In this document: piece by piece, positions 6,540 to 13,640 of the stretch
How the letters are laid out: each line of letters begins with the position of its first letter
Numbering within the stretch: the first letter of the stretch is position 1
Source: JAGOGN01 sp036652735
GTDB lineage: Bacteria; Bacillota; Clostridia; Lachnospirales; Lachnospiraceae
Direction of reading: 5' to 3'
Assembly: GCA_036652735.1 (NCBI GenBank)
Contig: JAVVVI010000035.1
Location: 1-16,169 of the forward strand
Length of the DNA: 16,169 bases
The notes under the pieces: model-generated
Seen by the model: the letters and a program-made list of their open reading frames with translations, nothing else
Told to the model about the DNA's origin: nothing
Databases searched by the model: none
Made by a program: the position numbers and the translations under genes

Positions 6540-8633
6540 TTATTTTGTTTCCGGAACGTCTTTTATACTGAAACTAATTCTTCCCATTTTGTCTTTACCC
6601 ATACAGATTACTGTAACGGTATCGCCCATACTGAGAACATCTTCTACTTTATTTACTCTTTCTTTGGATATCTTGGAGATATGAACCATTCCTTCTTTAC
6701 CCGGTGCAAATTCAATAAATGCTCCAAATTCCTTAATACTGATTACTGTACCTGTAAATATCTGGCCTTCTTCAAAATCAGTTGTAATCATTCGAATCAT
6801 CTCCATTGCCTTTGCCATGCCTTCCGGCTCTACTCCACAAATTGAGATAAATCCATCATCTGTGATATCAATTTTAACTCCGGTTTGATCGATAATTGCA
6901 TTAATTGTCTTTCCTCTTTGTCCAACAACATCACCAATCTTAGCCGGATCTATCTGCATCTGCTGAATCTTTGGTGCAAATAATCCTACCTCTTCTCTTG
7001 GCATTGCAATGGCCGGTGTTAACACTTCATTGATAATAAACTCTCTTGCTGCTTTGGTTTGATGAATTGCTTCTTCTACAATTGGTCTGGTCAAACCATG
7101 AATTTTAATATCCATCTGAATTGCAGTAATACCCTCATGTGTACCTGCTACTTTAAAGTCCATATCTCCAAAGAAATCTTCCAATCCCTGAATATCTGTT
7201 AATACTACGTAATCATCATCTGTATCGCCGGTTACTAATCCACAAGAAATACCTGCAACCTGTTTTTTAATTGGAACACCTGCTGCCATAAGTGACAACG
7301 TAGATGCACAAATAGATGCCTGTGACGTAGAACCATTGGATTCAAATGTCTCTGATACGGTACGGATTGCGTATGGGAACTCTTTTTCTGTTGGCAGTAC
7401 CGGTATCAATGCTTTCTCAGCAAGAGAACCATGTCCAATTTCTCTTCTTCCCGGTCCTCTGCTTGGTTTTGTCTCTCCTACTGAGTAAGAAGGGAAGTTA
7501 TAATGATGCATATATCTTTTGGTTGTTATATTTGAATCAATACCATCTACCTTTTGTGCTTCCGATAAAGGAGCTAATGTTGTTATGGTACAAATTTGTG
7601 TTTGTCCTCTGGTAAACATACCCGATCCATGAACTCTTGGAATCAAATCAATTTCTGCTGCTAATGGGCGAATCTGATCTAGTTTTCTGCCATCCGGTCT
7701 CTTATGATCTTTTAAAATCATTTTACGAACGGTCTTCTTTTGATATTGATATAAAGCTGCAGAAATGAGAGGAAGCCATTCTTCATTTTCAGCAAATGCT
7801 TCTTCCAATGTCTCCTGAATCTTTCTTAGATTTCCTTCACGTACCTGTTTTTGATCCGTAAATACAGCAACTTCCATTTCTTCCGGTGTTACTATTTCTT
7901 TCATTTTTGCAAACATTTCATCTGGAATTCCACAGCTTACATATTCATGCTTTGTTTTTCCAACCTCTGCAACAATTTTATTGATAAATTCAATGATTGA
8001 TAAGTTCATTTCATGACATTTGTAAATTGCTTCAATCATTTTATCTTCCGGAACTTCATTTGCTCCGGCTTCAATCATAATAACTTTTTCTGCTGTGGAT
8101 GCAACTGTAAGACTTAAATCTCCATCATTCCATTGATCCTGATTTGGATTCACTACAAATTCGCCATCCACCATTCCCATCTGTGTCATTGCACATGGAC
8201 CTGCAAAAGGAATATCTGAGATACAGGTTGCAATGGCTGATCCAATCATACCAACTAACTCCGGTCTGCATTCCGGATCTACACTAAGAACAAGGTTGTT
8301 TAAAGTTACATCATTTCTATAATCACTTGGAAATAGTGGTCTCATTGGACGATCAATTACTCTACAGGTAAGCACTGAGTTTTCAGATGCCTTTCCTTCT
8401 CTTTTATTAAATCCGCCCGGAATCTTTCCTACTGAATACATTTTCTCTTCAAATTCCACACTAAGAGGAAAGAAGTCAATTCCTTCTCTTGGCTTTTCGG
8501 AAGCTGTCGCTGTGGAAAGTACCACGGTGTCTCCGTAATGCATAAGTGCCGCACCACTTGCCTGAGCTGCCACACGTCCAATCTCTACTGTTAGAGTCTT
8601 TCCTGCCAACTCCATCGAATAACTTTTGTACAT
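6540..8633 (-). CDS. pnp: Polyribonucleotide nucleotidyltransferase (PNPase)
   Basis: PNPase is a trimeric, phosphate-dependent 3'-to-5' exoribonuclease for mRNA decay in the cytoplasm, able to run in reverse to add tails. The 697 residues show two RNase PH-like halves (first with RPLFPSDYRNDV, second with RGQTQ and the catalytic-region signature FGDMDFKVAGT), a KH domain at about 556-618 with GQRGKTI, and an S1 domain at about 620-693. This is the normal domain set and length. ATG 8633 has AAAGGAG 8 nt upstream. It follows rpsO, the usual bacterial neighbour, across a terminator and a leader with a strong predicted hairpin, so expression may be autoregulated. No terminator is visible between its stop and the pfl promoter. 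Confidence 0.98.
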   Translation of the reverse strand: MYKSYSMELAGKTLTVEIGRVAAQASGAALMHYGDTVVLSTATASEKPREGIDFFPLSVEFEEKMYSVGKIPGGFNKREGKASENSVLTCRVIDRPMRPLFPSDYRNDVTLNNLVLSVDPECRPELVGMIGSAIATCISDIPFAGPCAMTQMGMVDGEFVVNPNQDQWNDGDLSLTVASTAEKVIMIEAGANEVPEDKMIEAIYKCHEMNLSIIEFINKIVAEVGKTKHEYVSCGIPDEMFAKMKEIVTPEEMEVAVFTDQKQVREGNLRKIQETLEEAFAENEEWLPLISAALYQYQKKTVRKMILKDHKRPDGRKLDQIRPLAAEIDLIPRVHGSGMFTRGQTQICTITTLAPLSEAQKVDGIDSNITTKRYMHHYNFPSYSVGETKPSRGPGRREIGHGSLAEKALIPVLPTEKEFPYAIRTVSETFESNGSTSQASICASTLSLMAAGVPIKKQVAGISCGLVTGDTDDDYVVLTDIQGLEDFFGDMDFKVAGTHEGITAIQMDIKIHGLTRPIVEEAIHQTKAAREFIINEVLTPAIAMPREEVGLFAPKIQQMQIDPAKIGDVVGQRGKTINAIIDQTGVKIDITDDGFISICGVEPEGMAKAMEMIRMITTDFEEGQIFTGTVISIKEFGAFIEFAPGKEGMVHISKISKERVNKVEDVLSMGDTVTVICMGKDKMGRISFSIKDVPETK

Positions 8634-8672
8634 ATTATTATCTCCTTTTTTTGTGAGCAGTACCCCGAAACT

Positions 8673-8728
8673 ACTGAAAGTTGCACTTTTTTTGATATTA
8701 TTCTTCTATTTTAAATACAATTTTCAGT
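8673..8728 (-). promoter_or_regulatory. Long stem-loop in the pnp leader
   Basis: On the minus strand, the 16 nt at 8713-8728 can pair with the 16 nt at 8673-8688: 13 Watson-Crick pairs, two G-U and one A-C mismatch, around a 24-nt A-rich loop. The stem ends about 40 nt before the pnp start codon. In E. coli the pnp leader carries a stem-loop cut by RNase III, after which PNPase binds and represses its own message; this element could play a comparable role. That function is inference, since the sequence itself is not homologous as far as I can see. Confidence 0.5.
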
Positions 8729-8754
8729 GGTCTCGGATGGTTATCTGCTAAATA

Positions 8755-8787
8755 TAGTAAAATAGAGCGGAACTGCTCCGCTCTATT
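8755..8787 (-). terminator. Intrinsic terminator after rpsO
   Basis: An 11-bp perfect stem (8761-8771 with 8777-8787) containing GAGCGGA/TCCGCTC and a 5-nt loop lies 28 nt after the rpsO stop. On the minus strand it is followed by TTTTACTATATTT, an interrupted U-rich tract. It would end part of the rpsO transcripts, so pnp is probably expressed by read-through, since no convincing separate pnp promoter was seen. Confidence 0.75.
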
Positions 8788-8815
8788 ACTATTCATTATT
8801 GTTTGCTTAAAGCGA

Positions 8816-9082
8816 TTATTTTCTAATTCCTAAACGCTCAATCAAAGAACGATATCTCTCAATATCTTTACTTTTTAAATATGCAAGCATTCCTCTTCTC
8901 TGTCCAACCATTTTGAGAAGTCCTCTTCTGGAATGATGATCTTTTTTGTTTACTTTCAAATGTTCTGTAAGTTCCTGGATTCTTGCTGTAAGTATTGCAA
9001 CCTGTACTTCAGGTGAACCGGTATCTCCCTCAGTTCTAGCATACTCATTGATTACTGCCTGTTTCTTTTCTTTTGAAATCAT
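8816..9082 (-). CDS. rpsO: 30S ribosomal protein S15
   Basis: S15 is a primary binder of the central domain of 16S rRNA and helps nucleate assembly of the 30S platform. The 88 residues match the usual length and the helical family signatures GDTGSPEVQVAILTARI, HHSRRGLLKMVGQRR and a C-terminal YRSLIERLGIRK. ATG 9082 has a strong AGGAGG (9091-9096). The gene has its own promoter and a leader of about 97 nt with potential structure, and is followed by a terminator and pnp. Confidence 0.98.
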   Translation of the reverse strand: MISKEKKQAVINEYARTEGDTGSPEVQVAILTARIQELTEHLKVNKKDHHSRRGLLKMVGQRRGMLAYLKSKDIERYRSLIERLGIRK

Positions 9083-9090
9083 TATAATTT

Positions 9091-9180
9091 CCTCCTATCA
9101 TTCTATGATCGCCTAATTACGTGTGTTACTCAGCAAAAGGTCGGAGTGTCCAAATACCGAATATAGGCTAAACTCACACT
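9091..9180 (-). promoter_or_regulatory. Structured rpsO leader, candidate S15 autoregulatory RNA
   Basis: The rpsO 5' leader can form two crossing helices on the minus strand: GTGTG (9175-9179) with CACAC (9121-9125), and GCCTA (9164-9168) with TAGGC (9111-9115). That crossing order is a pseudoknot. A local TCGG/CCGA stem fits between them. A 5-bp hairpin, ATCAT/ATGAT with loop AGA (9097-9109), ends exactly at the AGGAGG. S15 represses its own translation through leader structures in several bacteria, in E. coli through a pseudoknot. The helices here are short, so this is a candidate only. Confidence 0.4.
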
Positions 9181-9185
9181 AGGAA

Positions 9186-9214
9186 AGTATAACATAGTTT
9201 ACAATGCTTGTAAA
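9186..9214 (-). promoter_or_regulatory. rpsO promoter with extended -10
   Basis: TTTACA (9209-9214) and TATACT (9186-9191) are separated by 17 bp on the minus strand, with TG one base before the -10 (TGT-TATACT). Transcription would begin near 9179. The -35 lies within the perfect dyad at 9197-9215. Confidence 0.75.
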
Positions 9215-9215
9215 C
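9197..9215. repeat. Perfect 8-bp dyad over the rpsO -35 box
   Basis: GTTTACAA-TGC-TTGTAAAC reads as an inverted repeat with 8-bp arms and a 3-nt centre. It covers the rpsO -35 and the start of the spacer, and begins 9 nt after the wall-hydrolase stop codon. It could be an operator, or a weak AT-rich hairpin ending the hydrolase transcript; no adjoining U-run supports the latter. Confidence 0.5.
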
Positions 9216-9224
9216 CAAATTGTT

Positions 9225-10295
9225 CTAATTATTTAGCAATCGTACCACACAAATAGGGGTGCGATAAAATGCATTGGAAATCTTAATTCCTGTTGATGGT
9301 GAACTGGCATGGACAATTTGTCCACTTCCCATATAAATAGCAACATGACTAATTCCAGCTCCATTTCCATAAAAGAATAAATCACCTGCCTGTGCATCAG
9401 AAGCACTGACTCTTGTACCATAATTTGCCTGTGCACCGGAATAATGTGGTAGGCTGATTCCATAATGTGCATACACCTGCATGGTAAACCCGGAACAGTC
9501 AATACCATTGGTTAAACTTGTTCCTCCCCATACATAGGGATTCCCAACAAATTGCAATGCATAAGAGACCAGGGATACACTGGCATCTGAGACCCCTTCA
9601 CCGTATTTTAATTCTGTGATACTGGATGCCTTTGGTAACTTCCGTGAGATCTGAACATACTCAGCAGATACATAACCTTTATCATTATCCAGATTAATTT
9701 TAACCCAGTCATTCTTTCTATGAATTACTTCTAATTCTTCTCCCTGTGGCACCATAGATACAATACTTGCATTGGTGTTTGGCTCTTCCCTTACAAATAA
9801 GGTCTCTGTTGTTACGGTAGCAATTTCATTTGCTACTTTTAATGCACGTTCTCTGGCTGCTTCTTCTATAAGCATATATTCTGCTGTAACCCAACCGGTC
9901 ACACTTCCCGACTCAATTTTAATCCAGTCTTCCTTGGTTTCAAGGACTTCACAGCCTGCATTTTTAGGAAGTTTACCAACAATACTGGATTCTGTGTTGG
10001 GACGTTTGCGAATATTTAAACTATTCTCTACAGTTGTTATTCCAAGGTTTTTATATCCACATATTTTTTCTTCTGTTGTTTCAAAATCATTCGTTTTAGT
10101 TCCTTCTTGTCCGCTCTTGGTTAGAACCGGAAGACCTTTGCCTATGGAAACTCGTTCTGCACTCAAACACTGTGAGATAATAGAACTAATTCCTGCATTG
10201 ACACGAATATGAGATTCTGCTGATACATAAGAGGCTGTTCCAATTGTACTAACTGCAAGTGCCACTAACAAAGACTTGGTCATTAAATGTTTCAT
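9225..10295 (-). CDS. Secreted NlpC/P60 peptidoglycan hydrolase with two SH3 domains
   Basis: This exported cell-wall endopeptidase probably cleaves gamma-D-Glu-meso-diaminopimelate bonds in stem peptides. From ATG 10295 it has 356 residues: a signal peptide (KSLLVALAVSTIGTASYVSA, cleavage likely after residue 26), bacterial SH3 domains at about 86-143 (LNIRKRPNTESS) and 161-216 (LFVREEPNTNAS), and a C-terminal NlpC/P60 domain at about 240-356. Catalytic residues are C267 (DCSGF), H317 (SHVAIY) and H329 (IVHASS). The start at 10295 is favoured over an ATG six codons upstream because AGGAG (10303-10307) sits 7 nt before it and the signal peptide then starts normally. The gene lies between ribF and rpsO but has its own near-consensus promoter and a WalR/PhoP-like repeat. 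It is a morphogenesis/wall-turnover enzyme by family; its exact bond specificity is not visible. Confidence 0.93.
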   Translation of the reverse strand: MKHLMTKSLLVALAVSTIGTASYVSAESHIRVNAGISSIISQCLSAERVSIGKGLPVLTKSGQEGTKTNDFETTEEKICGYKNLGITTVENSLNIRKRPNTESSIVGKLPKNAGCEVLETKEDWIKIESGSVTGWVTAEYMLIEEAARERALKVANEIATVTTETLFVREEPNTNASIVSMVPQGEELEVIHRKNDWVKINLDNDKGYVSAEYVQISRKLPKASSITELKYGEGVSDASVSLVSYALQFVGNPYVWGGTSLTNGIDCSGFTMQVYAHYGISLPHYSGAQANYGTRVSASDAQAGDLFFYGNGAGISHVAIYMGSGQIVHASSPSTGIKISNAFYRTPICVVRLLNN

Positions 10296-10356
10296 CTGAA
10301 CTCTCCTGTTCATTGCTTATTGAAAAAACGCAAGCGCTTCTCCTTGAATAAACATT

Positions 10357-10385
10357 ATAATATCAAAGTTTCACATAGATGTCAA
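10357..10385 (-). promoter_or_regulatory. Near-consensus sigma-A promoter for the NlpC/P60 gene
   Basis: On the minus strand, TTGACA (10380-10385) and TATTAT (10357-10362) are spaced by 17 bp, with TGA just before the -10 making it extended. The -35 is perfect and the -10 has one mismatch. The start site would be near 10350, giving a leader of about 55 nt. This is the strongest promoter in the window and uncouples the hydrolase from the infB-ribF operon. Confidence 0.85.
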
Positions 10386-10390
10386 GTATC

Positions 10391-10407
10391 TGTAACATTT
10401 CCGTAAC
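10391..10407 (+). promoter_or_regulatory. WalR/PhoP-like direct repeat upstream of the wall-hydrolase promoter
   Basis: TGTAAC-N5-CGTAAC, an 11-bp-period direct repeat, fits the WalR (YycF) consensus TGTWAH-N5-TGTWAH with one mismatch. The full repeated unit is GTAACATTT, twice. It ends 5 bp upstream of the -35 box, at about -41 to -57, a usual place for an OmpR-family activator. The target, a secreted NlpC/P60 hydrolase, is the kind of gene WalR controls in Bacillus. Which response regulator binds is inference. Confidence 0.5.
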
Positions 10408-10413
10408 ATTTAT

Positions 10414-11358
10414 TTATTGGTGCCATAATTTATTCATTTTATATTCTTTTAAATAGTCTTTACCAAATAAAATATCTTTCTCTATTTGTTTTTCTAATTC
10501 ATCCATGGTTTCAAATTTTATTTCTTCACGAATAAAGTAAAGCAATGAAACACGCACCGTTTTTCCATAGACATTTTCATTGAAATCAAATATATTGGTT
10601 TCGATTCCTACCGGATTCTCATCTCCAACCGTTGGTTTTTTTCCAATATTGGTAATACCGCCGTATTCCTTTTCGTCCATATATATTTTTGAAATATACA
10701 CCCCAAAAGGAGGTAATAATTTATCTTTTGCAGGCATCAAATTAATCGTTGGTGTATTCATTGTACGGCCCAGTTTTTTTCCATCAATCACCTGTTCCTC
10801 AATAAAAAATTCATATCCCAACAATTTATTGGCAGTCGCTAGATGTCCACTCTCCAATTCCCGTCTTACATAGGTACTGCTAATGTCTTCACCATGATAC
10901 TGCATCTTCTTTACAACTTCTAATTTATATCCAAATTTATTTGAAAGCTGCTGTAATAAATGATAATCGCCTCCACGATTATGTCCAAAGCGAAAATCAT
11001 TGCCCACTACAATACTCTTTACATGAAGCCTTGTTACAATCATTTCAACAAAATCTTCTGCTTCCATTGTCATAATCTCTTGTGTAAAGGGACATTCCAC
11101 CAAATAATCAATTCCACATGATTCAAAAATATATTCCTTTTCAAGATTTGTTGTAAGCACCTTTGTCTCTTCGCAATCAAAGGCTCTTCTTGGTGGCATA
11201 TCAAATGTAAAAATTACAACCTTCAATCCATTTTTCTTTTCCGCAAATAAATGTTCCAATAAATATTTATGTCCCATATGCAAACCATCAAATTTACCAA
11301 GTGTCAATACAGTGGGCTCATTAATATTAAATTCTATTGTATTTTTAATATACTCCAT
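10414..11358 (-). CDS. ribF: Bifunctional riboflavin kinase / FMN adenylyltransferase
   Basis: This cytoplasmic enzyme phosphorylates riboflavin to FMN and adenylylates FMN to FAD. The 314 residues are a normal length. The N-terminal nucleotidyltransferase shows GKFDGLHMGH at 21-30 and, further on, STYVRRELESGH. The C-terminal kinase domain begins near 185 with GRTMNTPTINL, followed by PPFGVY and ITNIGKKPT. The kinase motif departs slightly from the common GRxLGFPTAN (Asn and Thr for Gly-Phe) but keeps the PTxN core. ATG 11358 overlaps the end of truB by 14 nt, with AGGG as a weak Shine-Dalgarno, which suggests coupling. It is the last gene of the infB-type operon here; no terminator is visible after it. 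Confidence 0.96.
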   Translation of the reverse strand: MEYIKNTIEFNINEPTVLTLGKFDGLHMGHKYLLEHLFAEKKNGLKVVIFTFDMPPRRAFDCEETKVLTTNLEKEYIFESCGIDYLVECPFTQEIMTMEAEDFVEMIVTRLHVKSIVVGNDFRFGHNRGGDYHLLQQLSNKFGYKLEVVKKMQYHGEDISSTYVRRELESGHLATANKLLGYEFFIEEQVIDGKKLGRTMNTPTINLMPAKDKLLPPFGVYISKIYMDEKEYGGITNIGKKPTVGDENPVGIETNIFDFNENVYGKTVRVSLLYFIREEIKFETMDELEKQIEKDILFGKDYLKEYKMNKLWHQ

Positions 11359-12259
11359 TTTTTTCCCTATCCATAAATATTTTTAGTGGTTTCACATCCT
11401 GGCGAATAAGGTCCGCTTCATATAAACCAATAAACATTCCTTCTGTATCATACACACGGAGTTTATCTACAGGTTCCTTCAATTCCAGAAAATACTCCCG
11501 TTTTAATCGATTTCCATTATATAATAACTTATTAAACTCAGCAGAAACGATTCCTTTTTGATAGGATGGAAATAAATCATCCACCTTAACCATGTGTTCT
11601 TCTAACTTTCCTGCCACAACCAGGTCCTTGATTTGATCTAAAGTAAGTGCATCTTTACATTCAAATCCGGCAGCCATTGTCCGCTCTAATTCTTCCATGC
11701 ACCCTCCACATTGAAGCACTTGTCCAATATCATGAAGTAAGGTGCGGATATAGGTTCCCTTGGAGCAGGAAATCATCATTGTTACTCGTGGTAATTGAAT
11801 CGATTCTATTTTAATATCATAGATTTTTACCGGTCTTGGTTTCCGTTCCACTGAGATGCCATTTCTTGCTAAATCACAAAGTTTTTGTCCATTTACTTTT
11901 AGCGCAGAATACATGGGTGGAATTTGTTGATACTCTCCTATAAATGAATAAATTGCAGTTTCAACTTCCGATTCTGTAATCTTTAATTCCTGTTGTTGTA
12001 AGATCTGACCGCTAACATCCTGTGTGTCTGTAACAATTCCCAAAAGCATCACCGCTCGGTAGTTCTTGTCCCGATCCGTTAAAAGATCGCATACCCCGGT
12101 CGCTTTACCAAAACAAACCGGTAACACTCCCGTTGCGTCAGGATCCAGTGTTCCGGTATGTCCAATCTTTTTCTGTTTTACGATTCCTCTTAATTTTGCG
12201 ATTACATCATGGGATGTGTATCCCTTTTCTTTATATACATTTATTATACCATTTATCAT
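11345..12259 (-). CDS. truB: tRNA pseudouridine(55) synthase
   Basis: TruB isomerises U55 of the T-psi-C loop of tRNAs to pseudouridine. The 304-residue protein has the family opening NGIINVYKEKGYTSHDV and the catalytic aspartate D39 in KIGHTGTLDPDATGVLP. Later family segments are YQQIPPMYSALKVNGQKLCDLAR and CSKGTYIRTLLHDIG, and the C-terminal part looks like the usual PUA-type extension. The start follows AGCAGG and lies 10 nt after the nrnA-like gene. Placement between the DHH phosphoesterase and ribF is the standard order of the nusA-infB operon in Firmicutes. Confidence 0.97.
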   Translation of the reverse strand: MINGIINVYKEKGYTSHDVIAKLRGIVKQKKIGHTGTLDPDATGVLPVCFGKATGVCDLLTDRDKNYRAVMLLGIVTDTQDVSGQILQQQELKITESEVETAIYSFIGEYQQIPPMYSALKVNGQKLCDLARNGISVERKPRPVKIYDIKIESIQLPRVTMMISCSKGTYIRTLLHDIGQVLQCGGCMEELERTMAAGFECKDALTLDQIKDLVVAGKLEEHMVKVDDLFPSYQKGIVSAEFNKLLYNGNRLKREYFLELKEPVDKLRVYDTEGMFIGLYEADLIRQDVKPLKIFMDREKNGVY

Positions 12260-12269
12260 ATTCTACCTG

Positions 12270-13226
12270 CTATAACTGTTGTCTTACTTTTTCCTTAATC
12301 TGTGCAATAATTTCATCAAAAGTACCGTCTACAGATGCTCCTGCCGCACGGACATGTCCGCCTCCGCCAAGTTCTACTGCTATTTTAGCAACATCTACCT
12401 TACTTTTTGAACGCATGGATACTTTGTAACTATTTCGTCCTGTCTCATATAAAAACAGGGAAACTTCAACCCCGGTTGTAACACGCAGCTGACTTACAAT
12501 TCCATCTAAATCTGCCGAAGAAGCTCCATATTTTGCCATTTGCTCAAAAGTGATAACAGAATAAATAAGCTTTCCATCTAAATCCATTTTGCTGCGGCAC
12601 AATGCTTCTCCCATAATCTGATTCTGCGGATATGTTTTTTCATAAAAAGTACGATCAATAATCTCCGTAAAATCAATATTTTTTCGCATTAATTCTGCCG
12701 CTGCTTCCATTGTATCCGGTGACGTACAGGAATACTGGAAAATGCCGGTATCATGAGCAATGCCCATATAAAGGCATTCCGCTGTCTCTTTTGTAATTTG
12801 ATTACTCCCAATTAAATGATAGATGAGTTCCGATGTGGAGCTGGCATCTCCTACCACGTAATTAATATCTCCATATGCCGTATTACTGCAATGATGATCA
12901 ATACAAATTCTTTTTTTTGCCTTTTGAAAACAAGGCAGTATACCGGACAATCTGGATTCATCTCCACAATCCAATGCAAAGAACACATCGTACTCCGGAC
13001 ATTCCTCTGTGATTTCTTTAATTTTATCTGCTCCACGTAAAAATTCAAATTCCGGTGGTATTGGTTCTAAATAAACATCCACCTTTGTACCCGGAAATTG
13101 ATCTTTTATATAATTATAAAGACCTAGGCAAGAGCCGACACAATCCCCATCCGGTTTTGTGTGACCGGCAATTGCCACCTTTGTTACTGTTTCTAATAAT
13201 TCATTAAGAAATAATTTTTCCTTCAT
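12270..13226 (-). CDS. nrnA: DHH/DHHA1 phosphoesterase, NrnA-like nanoRNase / pAp phosphatase
   Basis: NrnA-type enzymes degrade oligoribonucleotides of two to five nucleotides and dephosphorylate 3'-phosphoadenosine 5'-phosphate, using two metal ions. The 318-residue protein shows all the motifs in order: H22/D26/D28 in GHTKPDGDCVGS, D86 in ALDCGD, the DHH signature D110-H111-H112 in CIDHHCSN, D159 in IAHDTG, and the DHHA1 substrate-binding loop GGGGHVRAAG at 287-296. ATG 13226 follows GGAGG, which overlaps the end of rbfA; the intergenic gap is 15 nt. Its position between rbfA and truB is typical of Firmicutes. A related cyclic-dinucleotide specificity cannot be excluded by sequence alone, but there are no GdpP-type membrane or PAS/GGDEF domains. 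Confidence 0.9.
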   Translation of the reverse strand: MKEKLFLNELLETVTKVAIAGHTKPDGDCVGSCLGLYNYIKDQFPGTKVDVYLEPIPPEFEFLRGADKIKEITEECPEYDVFFALDCGDESRLSGILPCFQKAKKRICIDHHCSNTAYGDINYVVGDASSTSELIYHLIGSNQITKETAECLYMGIAHDTGIFQYSCTSPDTMEAAAELMRKNIDFTEIIDRTFYEKTYPQNQIMGEALCRSKMDLDGKLIYSVITFEQMAKYGASSADLDGIVSQLRVTTGVEVSLFLYETGRNSYKVSMRSKSKVDVAKIAVELGGGGHVRAAGASVDGTFDEIIAQIKEKVRQQL

Positions 13227-13241
13227 ATTAATAACCTCCGG

Positions 13242-13628
13242 CTACGCTTCAGCTTCTTCATCCTCATCATGATGTAAATCTTTTGTTACCTGGTTAATTA
13301 ATTTTGTCATTTTTACTCCATATTCAATGGACTGGTCCAAAATGAAGAGAAGCTCCGGTGTATTTCTTAAATTAATTGTTTTTGCAAGACGATTTTTTAT
13401 AAATCCTTCTGCACTTTTTAATCCCTTAATGGTATCTTTTTGTGACTGTTCATCTCCAAGTACACTTATATAAACTTTACAAGTCTTTAAATCAGGGGCA
13501 ACCTCAACGGCTACCACTGATGTCATACTATTTATTCTTGGATCTTTTATCTCGCCTCGTATGATTTTACTTAATTCACGGAACACTTCTTCATTAATCC
13601 GTGTGTTTTTAAGACTATTTTTCCTCAT
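13242..13628 (-). CDS. rbfA: Ribosome-binding factor A
   Basis: RbfA is a small KH-fold protein that binds the immature 30S subunit near the 5' end of 16S rRNA and helps late maturation, notably in the cold. The 128 residues show the family segments RINEEVFRELSKIIRGEIKDPRI, KTCKVYISVLG and LRNTPELLFILDQSIEYG. The C-terminus is a short acidic tail (DLHHDEDEEAEA). ATG 13628 has AAGGAG six nt upstream and lies 12 nt after the infB stop, so it is cotranscribed with infB. No unusual feature apart from the acidic tail. Confidence 0.97.
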   Translation of the reverse strand: MRKNSLKNTRINEEVFRELSKIIRGEIKDPRINSMTSVVAVEVAPDLKTCKVYISVLGDEQSQKDTIKGLKSAEGFIKNRLAKTINLRNTPELLFILDQSIEYGVKMTKLINQVTKDLHHDEDEEAEA

Positions 13629-13640
13629 ACTAACTCCTTT

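Noticed and set aside
8689..8728. Separate pnp promoter (TTGTAT with 17-bp spacing to TATCAA)
   Set aside because: The -10 match is poor and it falls inside the leader hairpin; too weak to list.
9772..10212. 146-codon plus-strand open frame opposite the NlpC/P60 gene
   Set aside because: It is antisense to a clearly real, motif-rich gene, has no ribosome binding site that I can see and resembles no family.
10326..10345. AAGCGCTT palindrome in the hydrolase leader as a CcpA cre site or a terminator (TTTTTT follows on the minus strand)
   Set aside because: Only the central eight bases match cre, with the outer conserved bases absent, and the possible stem is too short for a terminator.
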